Shown here piece after piece: positions 1-6,161 of a DNA stretch of 7,246 nt. Source of the stretch: Candidatus Aegiribacteria sp. (GTDB taxonomy: Bacteria; Fermentibacterota; Fermentibacteria; Fermentibacterales; JCC-6); NCBI GenBank assembly GCA_030642525.1, contig DAOWNO010000103.1:1-7246 (forward strand), written 5' to 3'. Position 1 is the stretch's first letter, and every line of letters begins with the position of its first letter. A program made the translations under genes and the position numbers. The notes under the pieces were generated by a model. That model had not been told where the DNA came from, made no database searches, and worked only from the letters and a program-made list of their open reading frames with translations.

Positions 1-33
1 TCCGGCACTTTCCCGTCCCTGAATACAAGCGAA

Positions 34-600
34 GTGAAACAACTGGAGATGAACCATCAGAGAAAATCGGTACTGGCGGAGTTCTTCCATATCAACTACA
101 GCCGTCTGGTCAATTATGTCAGATGCTTGATTGATGATTCTGCCCACAGAAGCAGCGAGGACATAGTGCAGGATGTGATGCTGAGTATACTTGACAGGCC
201 GGATATCGTAGCGCCCATTTCCGATCTGCCCGCCTATGTCCTGCGTTCTCTCAAGAACAGAATCATCGACTTCTATAGAAGCCCGGGGAAGGAAATCGTT
301 TCTCTGGACAGTGAACATGAAGACGGACTCAGCCTTTTCGATGTTCTTCCTGACGGAAAGTATGATCCCGAGGATACTTACCACAGACGTACGCTTCTCC
401 GGCATATCTTTGATCTGATTCGAGAACTCCCCTCCGCTCAAATGGAAGTAATCATTGAAACAGAGTTCAATGAAAGAACATTCAAGCAGCTTTCTAAACT
501 ATGGAACGTGCCTGTGGGAACTTTGCTCGCAAGGAAACACCGCGGCATCAGAACCATCAGAAAAAAACTTGAAAGGATGCAGGAGGTAAAGAATGAGTGA
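34..600 (+). CDS. ECF-type RNA polymerase sigma factor (sigma-70 family)
   Basis: Probable alternative sigma factor that directs RNA polymerase to a dedicated promoter set. Counting from the GTG at 34 gives 188 residues. Region 2 spans about residues 14-82, with the helix SSEDIVQDVMLSIL followed by LPAYVLRSLKNRIIDFYR, the usual core-binding and -10-recognition segment. An acidic linker spans about 88-115. Region 4 spans about 122-182, with the ELPSAQMEVI helix and a helix-turn-helix around TFKQLSKLWNVPVGTLLARKHRG. There is no region 1.1 or 3, which is the ECF layout. The frame is open to the left edge, so the true start may lie outside the window. GTG at 34 has no clear Shine-Dalgarno, and the ATG at 49 has GGAG only 2 nt away. 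The stop overlaps the next gene's start (ATGAGTGA), implying coupled expression. Family is confident; target regulon and ECF subgroup are unknown. No zinc-finger anti-sigma gene is visible beside it. Confidence 0.9.
   Translation: MKQLEMNHQRKSVLAEFFHINYSRLVNYVRCLIDDSAHRSSEDIVQDVMLSILDRPDIVAPISDLPAYVLRSLKNRIIDFYRSPGKEIVSLDSEHEDGLSLFDVLPDGKYDPEDTYHRRTLLRHIFDLIRELPSAQMEVIIETEFNERTFKQLSKLWNVPVGTLLARKHRGIRTIRKKLERMQEVKNE
581..587 (+). promoter_or_regulatory. Strong Shine-Dalgarno for the small membrane protein gene
   Basis: AGGAGGT lies 5 nt before the ATG at 593, inside the end of the sigma factor gene. It favours 593 over the in-frame ATG at 617. Combined with the 8-nt overlap, it suggests that ribosomes ending the sigma factor restart on the next gene. 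Confidence 0.7.
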
Positions 601-1029
601 TTGTAATATAAGGGTTATGAACCATGAGATCGGTGGAAGGGGTCCTGTCAAGGCACTCAAAGTAGTGGGCCTGGTGCTTCTGGGAATAATAGGCTTAACG
701 TTACTTGCCATAGTATTCGGTATTTTCGTAAAATGGCTGTGGAACGCCCTGATGCCGGAGATATTCGATCTGCCTGAAATTAGCTACTGGCAGGCCGTAG
801 GGTTAGCTGTACTGGCTCATATCCTCTTCGGCGCCCATGGTGGACCTCACCGCTACGAACGAAGCAGAAGACGAAATATAAAGAAGGATGCTCAGCCGGA
901 GAAACCGAAACAAGTCCCTTCCACCGTGAAATGGAACAGGACTATGCTGAGTTCTGGCGGGAAGAGGGTCGGGAATCTTTCAAATCCTGGATGCGCAGGG
1001 AAAACGGTAACAGATCTGAAGAAAGTTAA
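593..1029 (+). CDS. Small two-helix membrane protein paired with the sigma factor; apparent frameshift
   Basis: Unnamed small membrane protein of the kind often found directly after ECF sigma genes. A role in controlling the sigma factor is only an inference from position. Visible parts are a short polar N-terminus, a hydrophobic helix at about residues 21-47 ending in WLWNALMPEIF, a second at about 66-80 (WQAVGLAVLAHILFG), then a His/Arg-rich cytoplasmic-type stretch (HRYERSRRR). In the uninterrupted frame the protein would run to 1102 (169 residues), but its last part looks non-coding in character and passes through the hairpin at 1040-1064. In the frame one base back, from about 928 to the TAA at 1027-1029, the DNA reads EMEQDYAEFWREEGRESFKS and onward to NGNRSEES. 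This acidic/aromatic helical tail looks like real protein. One missing base somewhere in about 845-927 would restore a 145-residue protein. It could be a sequencing error, a true mutation or recoding. No classic slippery heptamer was noticed. Confidence 0.7.
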
Positions 1030-1039
1030 CATTCGCGGT

Positions 1040-1064
1040 GGACAGGCGGCTAAGCCGCCTGTCC
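1040..1064 (+). terminator. Hairpin, probable transcription terminator after the sigma factor unit
   Basis: A perfect 11-bp stem, GGACAGGCGGC and GCCGCCTGTCC, closes on a 3-nt TAA loop. It begins 10 nt after the restored TAA stop at 1029. It is followed by GAGATTCTTT, which is only moderately T-rich, so it is not a textbook intrinsic terminator. Its position between two same-strand genes fits termination or mRNA 3'-end protection. Confidence 0.6.
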
Positions 1065-1094
1065 GAGATTCTTTCAGAAAAGACCTGACTCGAC

Positions 1095-1123
1095 TTGCAT
1101 GAATCCGCCCGGTGAACAATAAT
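1095..1123 (+). promoter_or_regulatory. Possible sigma70-type promoter for the EamA gene
   Basis: TTGCAT at 1095-1100 and AATAAT at 1118-1123 are separated by 17 nt. The -10 matches TATAAT in five of six bases, but the -35 is weak. The location, after the hairpin and about 40 nt before the gene, is suitable. This is a motif-only call. Confidence 0.3.
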
Positions 1124-1160
1124 TCCCGCTTAGAAAACACAGGAAAGGATTTATATCGAT

Positions 1161-1589
1161 ATGATGAATATTCTGTCGAGCAGGCCGATTCTATGCAGTC
1201 TTCTGGCCACTCTGCTCTGGGGAGCCTGGGCCGTGGGAGCCAAGTATTCTGCGGACAGGATCGGTTTTTTCAACTCATCATTGTTCTACGTTCTATTCTC
1301 GTTCATGACTGTAATGACGGTTTATTCGATCTCCGGTCTCAGTTTCCCAAAACTAACATCTGCTCCAACAATTATCGCTATGGGCACAGGTATTGCGGGT
1401 GGGCTTGCGCTGATCTGCTTCCAGGCGGCAATCAAGAGCGGGGATGTAAGTACAGTAGTTCCAATTACGGGTCTGTACCCGATTATACCGGCTATTTACG
1501 GCATCATGCTTCTGGGTGAAGATGTAACTCCTGTAAAGATCGCAGGAATACTGCTCGCTATAATAGCTGCAATTCTGCTGTCTCTATAA
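1161..1589 (+). CDS. Half-size EamA/DMT-family membrane transporter
   Basis: Integral inner-membrane protein of the drug/metabolite transporter superfamily, 142 residues, which is one EamA repeat instead of the usual two (about 290-300 residues). Five hydrophobic segments lie near residues 9-27, 38-57, 69-89, 97-118 and 125-142. The family signature is at the end: ITGLYPIIPAIYGIMLLGE followed by a G-I-L-L final helix, and WGAWAV in the first helix. Single-repeat members are thought to act as dimers; the substrate cannot be told from sequence. Two adjacent ATG codons (1161, 1164) could start it. AAGGA at 1145-1149 is 11 nt upstream, a little distant. The stop is only 22 nt from the end of the convergent gene on the other strand. 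The complete hydrophobic pattern and clean stop argue against it being a broken full-length transporter. Confidence 0.85.
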   Translation: MMNILSSRPILCSLLATLLWGAWAVGAKYSADRIGFFNSSLFYVLFSFMTVMTVYSISGLSFPKLTSAPTIIAMGTGIAGGLALICFQAAIKSGDVSTVVPITGLYPIIPAIYGIMLLGEDVTPVKIAGILLAIIAAILLSL

Positions 1590-1611
1590 CTTCTGACTGA
1601 TCGTTTCTTTA

Positions 1612-3777
1612 TTACCGAAGCAGAACCAATCTTGAGGAATCGGAACTGCCAGCCTGCGTAATACCTCTGCAGAAGTATACACCTGACGGAACAGGTGTGC
1701 CGCTTTCGTCTCTTCCGTTCCAGGAAACAATGTGATTCCCCGGATCAAGCAGGCCGTCTTTCAGAACAGAGATCATTCTTCCGTGCATATCATACACTTC
1801 AATTCGCACATCAGCTGCTGAAAGACCTCCCAGATAGAAAGATATTGAAGCTGACGAAGTGCATGGGTTGGGATAGATATTATGGAAACAAAGGGATGAA
1901 ACTCCACCTGTCTCCTCCGTCTGTTCGTTGATACCTGTCTGATCAACATACAGATAGGCTGTCACGTCAACACGCTGTGTTACGTTGAGAGATGATTCGT
2001 TCGAAATAACCGAACTGTACTGTTCATCTGAAGGAATGATGAAATCCACAGCTACCGAACAGGTATCCTCAGATATCTCAAATCCCTCAAAAGGATTGCC
2101 GCTGATGTAATCCGTATAGCTGCTCTCGTCACAAATAAAGAAATCAACATTTCCCGCAGTGAACGTTTCAGAATATACGTCCATATCGTCAAGATTCTTG
2201 CCGTATACGGTTTCACCCGGAGTATCGAGTTCGATTACAAGCCTGTAATTATCTTCAGGCGGCTCGGGTAACGTATCGGGTGAAATGGAAAGCCATGCAA
2301 CCTCTCCGGGAAGGGTTACGTCTATCGTGTAGTGCTGGCCAATGCCGGTTGAAGTCGTAATGGTGTGAAAACCCGATGTCGGGTAGTTCCCTATGGGACT
2401 TGTTACTTTAATGTACAGCGGCCGGCTGTCACCAAAGAGGTATTGACCTGAACCTGAACTTGCCGTGTAATCTACAAGACATCTTGGACCAGGACTGCCA
2501 TTGCTGTCAAGTATTATGCAGGCTCCATCTACAGGGTTTCCAAGAAGATCGATTACATTGACTGACAGAGTACAGACATCGGTATACCGTTCAGTAACAT
2601 TCCAGGTATAGCCGTCTCCTCTCCAGTCAAACACGCAGGCCATATCCCAGCCCCAGCCGGGATCGTAAGCCCCGGGACTGTCAATGAATGTATTCACAGG
2701 CTCCCAGGCTATCCATTCCCTCTCCCAGAACTCGTTGATCTTATGATTGTTTCTGTACATTGCTGAAATCGTTGCTGGTATAAGCGCTGCCCTCGATACA
2801 GCAGCTGTAAGATATGAATGAACGCTGCAGGTTCCTCTATGCAGATGATATATCCTGACGGGCTGGTTGTGGTGCGGGTAGGAGGTGAACTCCATAACCG
2901 TTTTGATCCATGAGGTCAGAGCTCCGATAGCTCCGTTGTCGAGGCTGTTTTTATTACAGTTCCAGAGTGTGGCGCAGACAGAAAGAGAATCCTTCAGCAG
3001 AGGATATCCAGCATCCGCTTCATTAAACAGATAATCCCTCCAGAAAACACCGGTAGGGGGATCCGCATGCCCACCTGTCGCCGGATTGATATAATCCGGC
3101 CTCTCTTTGTGCAGTTTTGGATGAACGACAAACCAGTAGTAGATTTCCCGGGGCAGTTCTAAAGTCAGTGTATCGGGATCCTCGTAAACCCTGTATTCTA
3201 TAGTAGAGTAATAATCTCCACCGGTCAGTGAAGTGCCGTAATCCACTATGTCGGCATAGGCCAGATGTTCATCCGTTTCGTAAAGCAAAGATACATTGAA
3301 TTCAAGTACTTCCGGATAAAAGAAGCTGCTTCCAAGCACCTGCGGCGCCAGATGCGCGATTTCAAAGATTATCTCATCAACATGTGGATCAGATGCTTGC
3401 AGAATCATATCAGCGTACATATCCTGATCGGAATCCGAAAGTCTTGAGAGATTGTCTGCCAGATCAATCTGTATCCATTCGGGAGCTCTGTCTACAGCAT
3501 CCTGAGCCATGCTTGTCAAACCGTCATCCGGCGGTTCAAACATCAGTGTTCCCGTATCATTCATGTAAGTGATCACACATCTCTCACCGGTGGGGATCCT
3601 TATCGAAGCGTTGATCGAATCGATCAGAACCCATTCATAGTCAAACTGTTGTGATTCCCTTGCATATCCGTCTCCTGCTGTCTCTCCTGGAAGAGACAGC
3701 AGTATGACAGCCATTACAGCAGGAAACATAAACCAGGCTGATAGAATTATCGGCTTACGGTTTATTCCTGTATTCAT
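1612..3777 (-). CDS. Secreted transglutaminase-like protein with T9SS/FlgD-type sorting tail
   Basis: Large exported protein, 721 residues. A signal peptide covers about residues 1-34 (basic NRK, long hydrophobic run, ETA cleavage-like site). A family-type N-terminal region follows to about 300. A transglutaminase/papain-like core spans about 305-370: RGTCSVHSYLTAA carries the likely nucleophile Cys317, NNHKINEFW carries His345, and WEPVN puts Asn362 where the usual Asp of the triad is expected. About 399-488 looks like a carboxypeptidase-regulatory-type beta sandwich. Another beta-rich region follows, then a FlgD-like sorting tail at about 630-721 with NIYPNPC, VYDMHGRMI, SWNGRD, PSGVYF and a terminal LVLLR. 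The start overlaps the upstream peptidase gene by ATGA (3774-3777) and has no good Shine-Dalgarno, so translation is probably coupled. Protein cross-linking or proteolytic activity is possible, and substrate is unknown. The domain call is by motif. Confidence 0.8.
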   Translation of the reverse strand: MNTGINRKPIILSAWFMFPAVMAVILLSLPGETAGDGYARESQQFDYEWVLIDSINASIRIPTGERCVITYMNDTGTLMFEPPDDGLTSMAQDAVDRAPEWIQIDLADNLSRLSDSDQDMYADMILQASDPHVDEIIFEIAHLAPQVLGSSFFYPEVLEFNVSLLYETDEHLAYADIVDYGTSLTGGDYYSTIEYRVYEDPDTLTLELPREIYYWFVVHPKLHKERPDYINPATGGHADPPTGVFWRDYLFNEADAGYPLLKDSLSVCATLWNCNKNSLDNGAIGALTSWIKTVMEFTSYPHHNQPVRIYHLHRGTCSVHSYLTAAVSRAALIPATISAMYRNNHKINEFWEREWIAWEPVNTFIDSPGAYDPGWGWDMACVFDWRGDGYTWNVTERYTDVCTLSVNVIDLLGNPVDGACIILDSNGSPGPRCLVDYTASSGSGQYLFGDSRPLYIKVTSPIGNYPTSGFHTITTSTGIGQHYTIDVTLPGEVAWLSISPDTLPEPPEDNYRLVIELDTPGETVYGKNLDDMDVYSETFTAGNVDFFICDESSYTDYISGNPFEGFEISEDTCSVAVDFIIPSDEQYSSVISNESSLNVTQRVDVTAYLYVDQTGINEQTEETGGVSSLCFHNIYPNPCTSSASISFYLGGLSAADVRIEVYDMHGRMISVLKDGLLDPGNHIVSWNGRDESGTPVPSGVYFCRGITQAGSSDSSRLVLLR
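3675..3702 (-). other. Perfect 11-bp hairpin inside the signal-peptide coding region
   Basis: CTGCTGTCTCT and AGAGACAGCAG form an 11-bp stem around a 6-nt loop. It begins about 75 nt after the start codon of the transglutaminase-like gene and encodes the end of its signal peptide (LLSLPGETAG). The base pairing is seen directly; any effect on translation or mRNA stability is inference. Confidence 0.55.
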
Positions 3778-5501
3778 CTAAGATGCACCACTCTTGTTGT
3801 GTAACTACCGGATCCGGCTACCAGCCGGCAGATATAGATACCGCTGGGAACCTGATTCGTTGTGCTCCCTCCCCATGTTACCGTATTGGTTCCAGCTTGC
3901 ATCGTATCGTTGATCAGTGTGTCCACAAGCCTTCCTGAGATATCAAATATCTCAAGCGTAACAGGCATCTGTTCAGGAAGATCGAACGATATTACAGTTG
4001 AACCGTAGAACGGATTCGGGTTGCTTACGAGGTTACAGTCAGTGAAAATCTGTACGTCGCCGCCGCTTATGCCTGTAAGAGGATTGCATGTAAAGACGAC
4101 TTCCCTGGTAGTCCCCTCCGTAAGTGGATCTTCACCCTGGCTCCAGATATAAAGCAGTGCAAAATTATCAGTAACCACAGCATCCTTGCAGTCATGACTT
4201 ACTATTGTAATGTCCTGCAATCTGACTGGGAGAAGAACAACTGGATGTCTGTTCCCCCATTTACTGGTATATCCCGGAGTTCCATCAATATTCATCGTAA
4301 TTCTTACAGTGCCCTGCCATGGTGAGCCAGAACTGTCAATAAGCACTTCTTCAGTATAGAGCAGTTCATCATATACGCCAACGTCAGCGACCCTCGCCTC
4401 CATTGCCGGATCTCCGTACATCGCGGAACCGTTCAGATCAGGAGCGCCTCCCGCTCCCGGTACGCCATTGAACTTGTCATAGTAGAGTTCCTGATTCGCA
4501 AGAAAGTAGGCCTCAGGCCATGTGTAATGAACCTGGCGTTCGAAAAACGCCTTGGTTCCTCCGTGCTGCTGGCTGTACGAACCTTCGTTTATTACGTAGC
4601 CGGTATAGAAATATGCTCCAGTGGTGTGGAGCCATCCCGGGGCCATCGAATAGCTATTGACTATCTTGCCGATCTGGCAATTCCCAAGACCGAAGAATAT
4701 CTTCGCATTAGTCGAGTTTATATCAAATTGAGTACCTGAATGAGCAAGACCATACGCCTGTCCAGAATGCGACCTGAAATAACCTTCATTGCCCGAAGAT
4801 GGATAGTGCATCTGCCACTGATAGTGAGATCCATGTCCGCTTGTAATAAAAATATCAACAGTATCGGCATTCAGACAGCCTACAAGCCATTCCGTCCTGT
4901 CCGTCGGGCCATCGGTGTGCATAACTACGTTGGGATCGTTCAATGCCTTCGTGTAGTAGAGTCCGTAGGTGGCTTCGCTCGTTGCAATACCTTGAGGGTA
5001 ATGACTTAGATCACAGCTTAATGTTCCACCCAGAACGGTTTTTACATCGAATCCTTCAGGTCCTGTAGCAATCCTCAGAGCATCGGATACATCGTATCCG
5101 GTAATGATTCCCCATATCGCGTCTCCGTATGGATCTTCATCAAGTCCGCGGCCGAATTTCCAGATTGAATCAACATATGATGCTGTTGCATTAGCCCTTT
5201 CAGAAACAAACGCCATATAATCCGGCGCGTATGCGCCCAGACTTTCCTGTATATCATACATGCTGCTGTTATAGGAAAAGACACTGGCGGAATACTTCGC
5301 GACAAGGGTGTCAACTACTTCAGCCCATTCAGGGTCCTGATATGTATCATTCCGCACAATCACCGCATACCTGAATGAATCTCTTTCCGCGGTCCATTGA
5401 GCCGTGACCGGAGCGGCAGTGACACCCAGAAGACACACAAGAAGCAGCATTGTGCTGATACTCGCGATTTTTCCGTTAAATCGCTCAGAGTTATTCTTCA
5501 T
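3774..5501 (-). CDS. Secreted gingipain-like (clan CD, C25-like) cysteine peptidase with T9SS/FlgD-type tail
   Basis: Exported cysteine peptidase, 575 residues from the ATG at 5501. The signal peptide covers about residues 1-34, with KNNSERFNGK, a hydrophobic run and an A-P-V-T-A-Q cleavage region. A Rossmann-like N-terminal part (RYAVIVRND, VVDTLVAKYSASVFSY, YAPDYMAFV) is followed by DPYGDAIWGIITGYDVSDAL, a landmark of C25-like proteins. The likely catalytic dyad is His223 in VDIFITSGHG and Cys275 in KIFFGLGNCQIG, each after a hydrophobic strand as in the caspase/gingipain fold. APGWLHTTGAYFYTGYVI and MYGDPAMEAR are further family-type landmarks. A beta-rich segment leads to the sorting tail at about 490-575 (NPNPFYGSTVISF, IFDISGRLVDTL, PSGIYICRL, VVHLR). 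An in-frame ATG at 5555 would add 18 residues but lacks a ribosome site and lies almost on the expected transcription start. It is the first gene of a coupled pair. Substrate is unknown and family placement is by motif. Confidence 0.85.
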   Translation of the reverse strand: MKNNSERFNGKIASISTMLLLVCLLGVTAAPVTAQWTAERDSFRYAVIVRNDTYQDPEWAEVVDTLVAKYSASVFSYNSSMYDIQESLGAYAPDYMAFVSERANATASYVDSIWKFGRGLDEDPYGDAIWGIITGYDVSDALRIATGPEGFDVKTVLGGTLSCDLSHYPQGIATSEATYGLYYTKALNDPNVVMHTDGPTDRTEWLVGCLNADTVDIFITSGHGSHYQWQMHYPSSGNEGYFRSHSGQAYGLAHSGTQFDINSTNAKIFFGLGNCQIGKIVNSYSMAPGWLHTTGAYFYTGYVINEGSYSQQHGGTKAFFERQVHYTWPEAYFLANQELYYDKFNGVPGAGGAPDLNGSAMYGDPAMEARVADVGVYDELLYTEEVLIDSSGSPWQGTVRITMNIDGTPGYTSKWGNRHPVVLLPVRLQDITIVSHDCKDAVVTDNFALLYIWSQGEDPLTEGTTREVVFTCNPLTGISGGDVQIFTDCNLVSNPNPFYGSTVISFDLPEQMPVTLEIFDISGRLVDTLINDTMQAGTNTVTWGGSTTNQVPSGIYICRLVAGSGSYTTRVVHLR

Positions 5502-5505
5502 TACA

Positions 5506-5511
5506 ACCTCC
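5506..5511 (-). promoter_or_regulatory. Shine-Dalgarno that fixes the peptidase start at 5501
   Basis: On the minus strand GGAGGT lies 4 nt before the ATG at 5501-5499. It is flanked by TTACAA (5524-5519) and TTGTAA (5506-5501), complementary 6-mers that could form a weak hairpin with the GGAGG in its loop. The site decides against the upstream ATG at 5555. Confidence 0.75.
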
Positions 5512-5532
5512 AATTTAATTGTAAGAACTTTG

Positions 5533-5556
5533 ATTGTTAATACTACACTTAACAAT
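5533..5556. promoter_or_regulatory. 8-8-8 inverted repeat, candidate operator in the peptidase operon leader
   Basis: ATTGTTAA (5533-5540) and TTAACAAT (5549-5556) are perfect inverted arms around an 8-nt spacer, 24 bp in total. The repeat sits just downstream of the likely transcription start of the minus-strand operon. That is the right place for a repressor site or a leader hairpin. No regulator gene for it is visible in the window. Confidence 0.5.
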
Positions 5557-5569
5557 GATAGAATAATGC

Positions 5570-5598
5570 TTTATTGAAAATATTTGAAAGAATGTCAA
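5570..5598 (-). promoter_or_regulatory. Sigma70-like promoter of the peptidase/transglutaminase-like operon
   Basis: Reading the minus strand, a perfect TTGACA (5598-5593) is followed after 17 nt by AATAAA (5575-5570), which matches TATAAT at four of six positions. Transcription would begin near 5563, giving a leader of about 60 nt before the ATG at 5501. The surrounding DNA is AT-rich, as expected between divergent genes. Confidence 0.55.
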
Positions 5599-5683
5599 GT
5601 CCTCAGTTTTACATAATACTGCACTTTGTTATTCCTGTATTGTTCTTTATAGATATATAGGCTTTATGATGTTAATATGGACG

Positions 5684-5689
5684 TATAAG
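5684..5689 (+). promoter_or_regulatory. Possible -10 element for the beta-barrel gene
   Basis: TATAAG lies 34 nt before the ATG at 5724, in the AT-rich gap between divergent genes. No convincing -35 is present at normal spacing, so this is a weak motif call. Confidence 0.25.
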
Positions 5690-5723
5690 TATGCAGCATT
5701 CTCTTTCTGAACAGGAGTAGAAA

Positions 5724-6161
5724 ATGATAAATGCCTTAATCATAGCAGCATTGATATCATCCTCGGGTCCTGGTGGTTTCGAACTCGGAGTAATACTGGG
5801 AGAACCTACCGGTATCAGTATGAAACTGTGGTTTGACAGCTCAACCGCAATGGATGGAGCAGTATCCTGGTCGCTTCGTGACAGTGGCGAAGATAAACTT
5901 CACCTCCATGCAGATTATCTCTGGCACAGTTTCGATGTAATCAATGATGAGAGCGGTCTGCTTCCAATTTATTACGGTTTCGGCGGCCGGATTATCTTCA
6001 AAGACGAAACCAGTTTCGGCTTCAGGTTTCCTGCAGGGATTTCATGGCTCCTCAGCGGAGTACCGCTTGACTTATTCATCGAAGTCGCGGGAATTATTGA
6101 CATCATTCCGGATACGGATTTCGACATGAACGCAGGTATCGGGATCAGATTTGTTTTCTAG
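5724..6161 (+). CDS. Small outer-membrane beta-barrel-like protein of unknown function
   Basis: Protein of 145 residues, probably exported to the outer membrane. The N-terminus (MINALIIAALISSS) is a short hydrophobic leader without a basic residue, which is unusual for a signal peptide. The mature part reads as alternating beta strands with glycine/aromatic turns: FELGVILGEPTGISMKLWF, DGAVSWSL, LHLHADYLWHSF, LPIYYGFGGRIIF, SFGFRFPAGISWLL, LDLFIEVAGIIDIIPDTDFD. It closes with NAGIGIRFVF, whose terminal Phe suits the outer-membrane insertion signal. The pattern is like small conserved barrel proteins annotated as DUF3996-type, but that label is from memory and uncertain. AGGAG at 5713-5717, 6 nt before the ATG, supports the start, and an in-frame TAG at 5718 rules out an extension. 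It is transcribed away from the peptidase operon. Confidence 0.7.
   Translation: MINALIIAALISSSGPGGFELGVILGEPTGISMKLWFDSSTAMDGAVSWSLRDSGEDKLHLHADYLWHSFDVINDESGLLPIYYGFGGRIIFKDETSFGFRFPAGISWLLSGVPLDLFIEVAGIIDIIPDTDFDMNAGIGIRFVF

Noticed and set aside
892..1140. Minus-strand open frame opposite the end of the small membrane protein gene
   Set aside because: It crosses the 1040-1064 hairpin, has no ribosome site and resembles no protein. It exists because the opposite strand is open in several frames.
1112..1519. Open reading frame of 135 codons overlapping the EamA gene in another frame
   Set aside because: Its product is Ser/Gly/Cys-rich without hydrophobic or domain pattern, while the overlapping frame gives a clear five-helix transporter.
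1590..1611. Bidirectional terminator between the convergent genes
   Set aside because: The 22-nt gap shows no inverted repeat, only a short T-rich stretch.
2361..2390. Short inverted repeat CCCGA/TCGGG as a regulatory hairpin
   Set aside because: Only 5-bp arms in the middle of a coding region; expected by chance.
4527..5009. Two consecutive plus-strand open frames inside the peptidase gene
   Set aside because: They lie entirely opposite the well-supported peptidase catalytic region and show no protein-like pattern.
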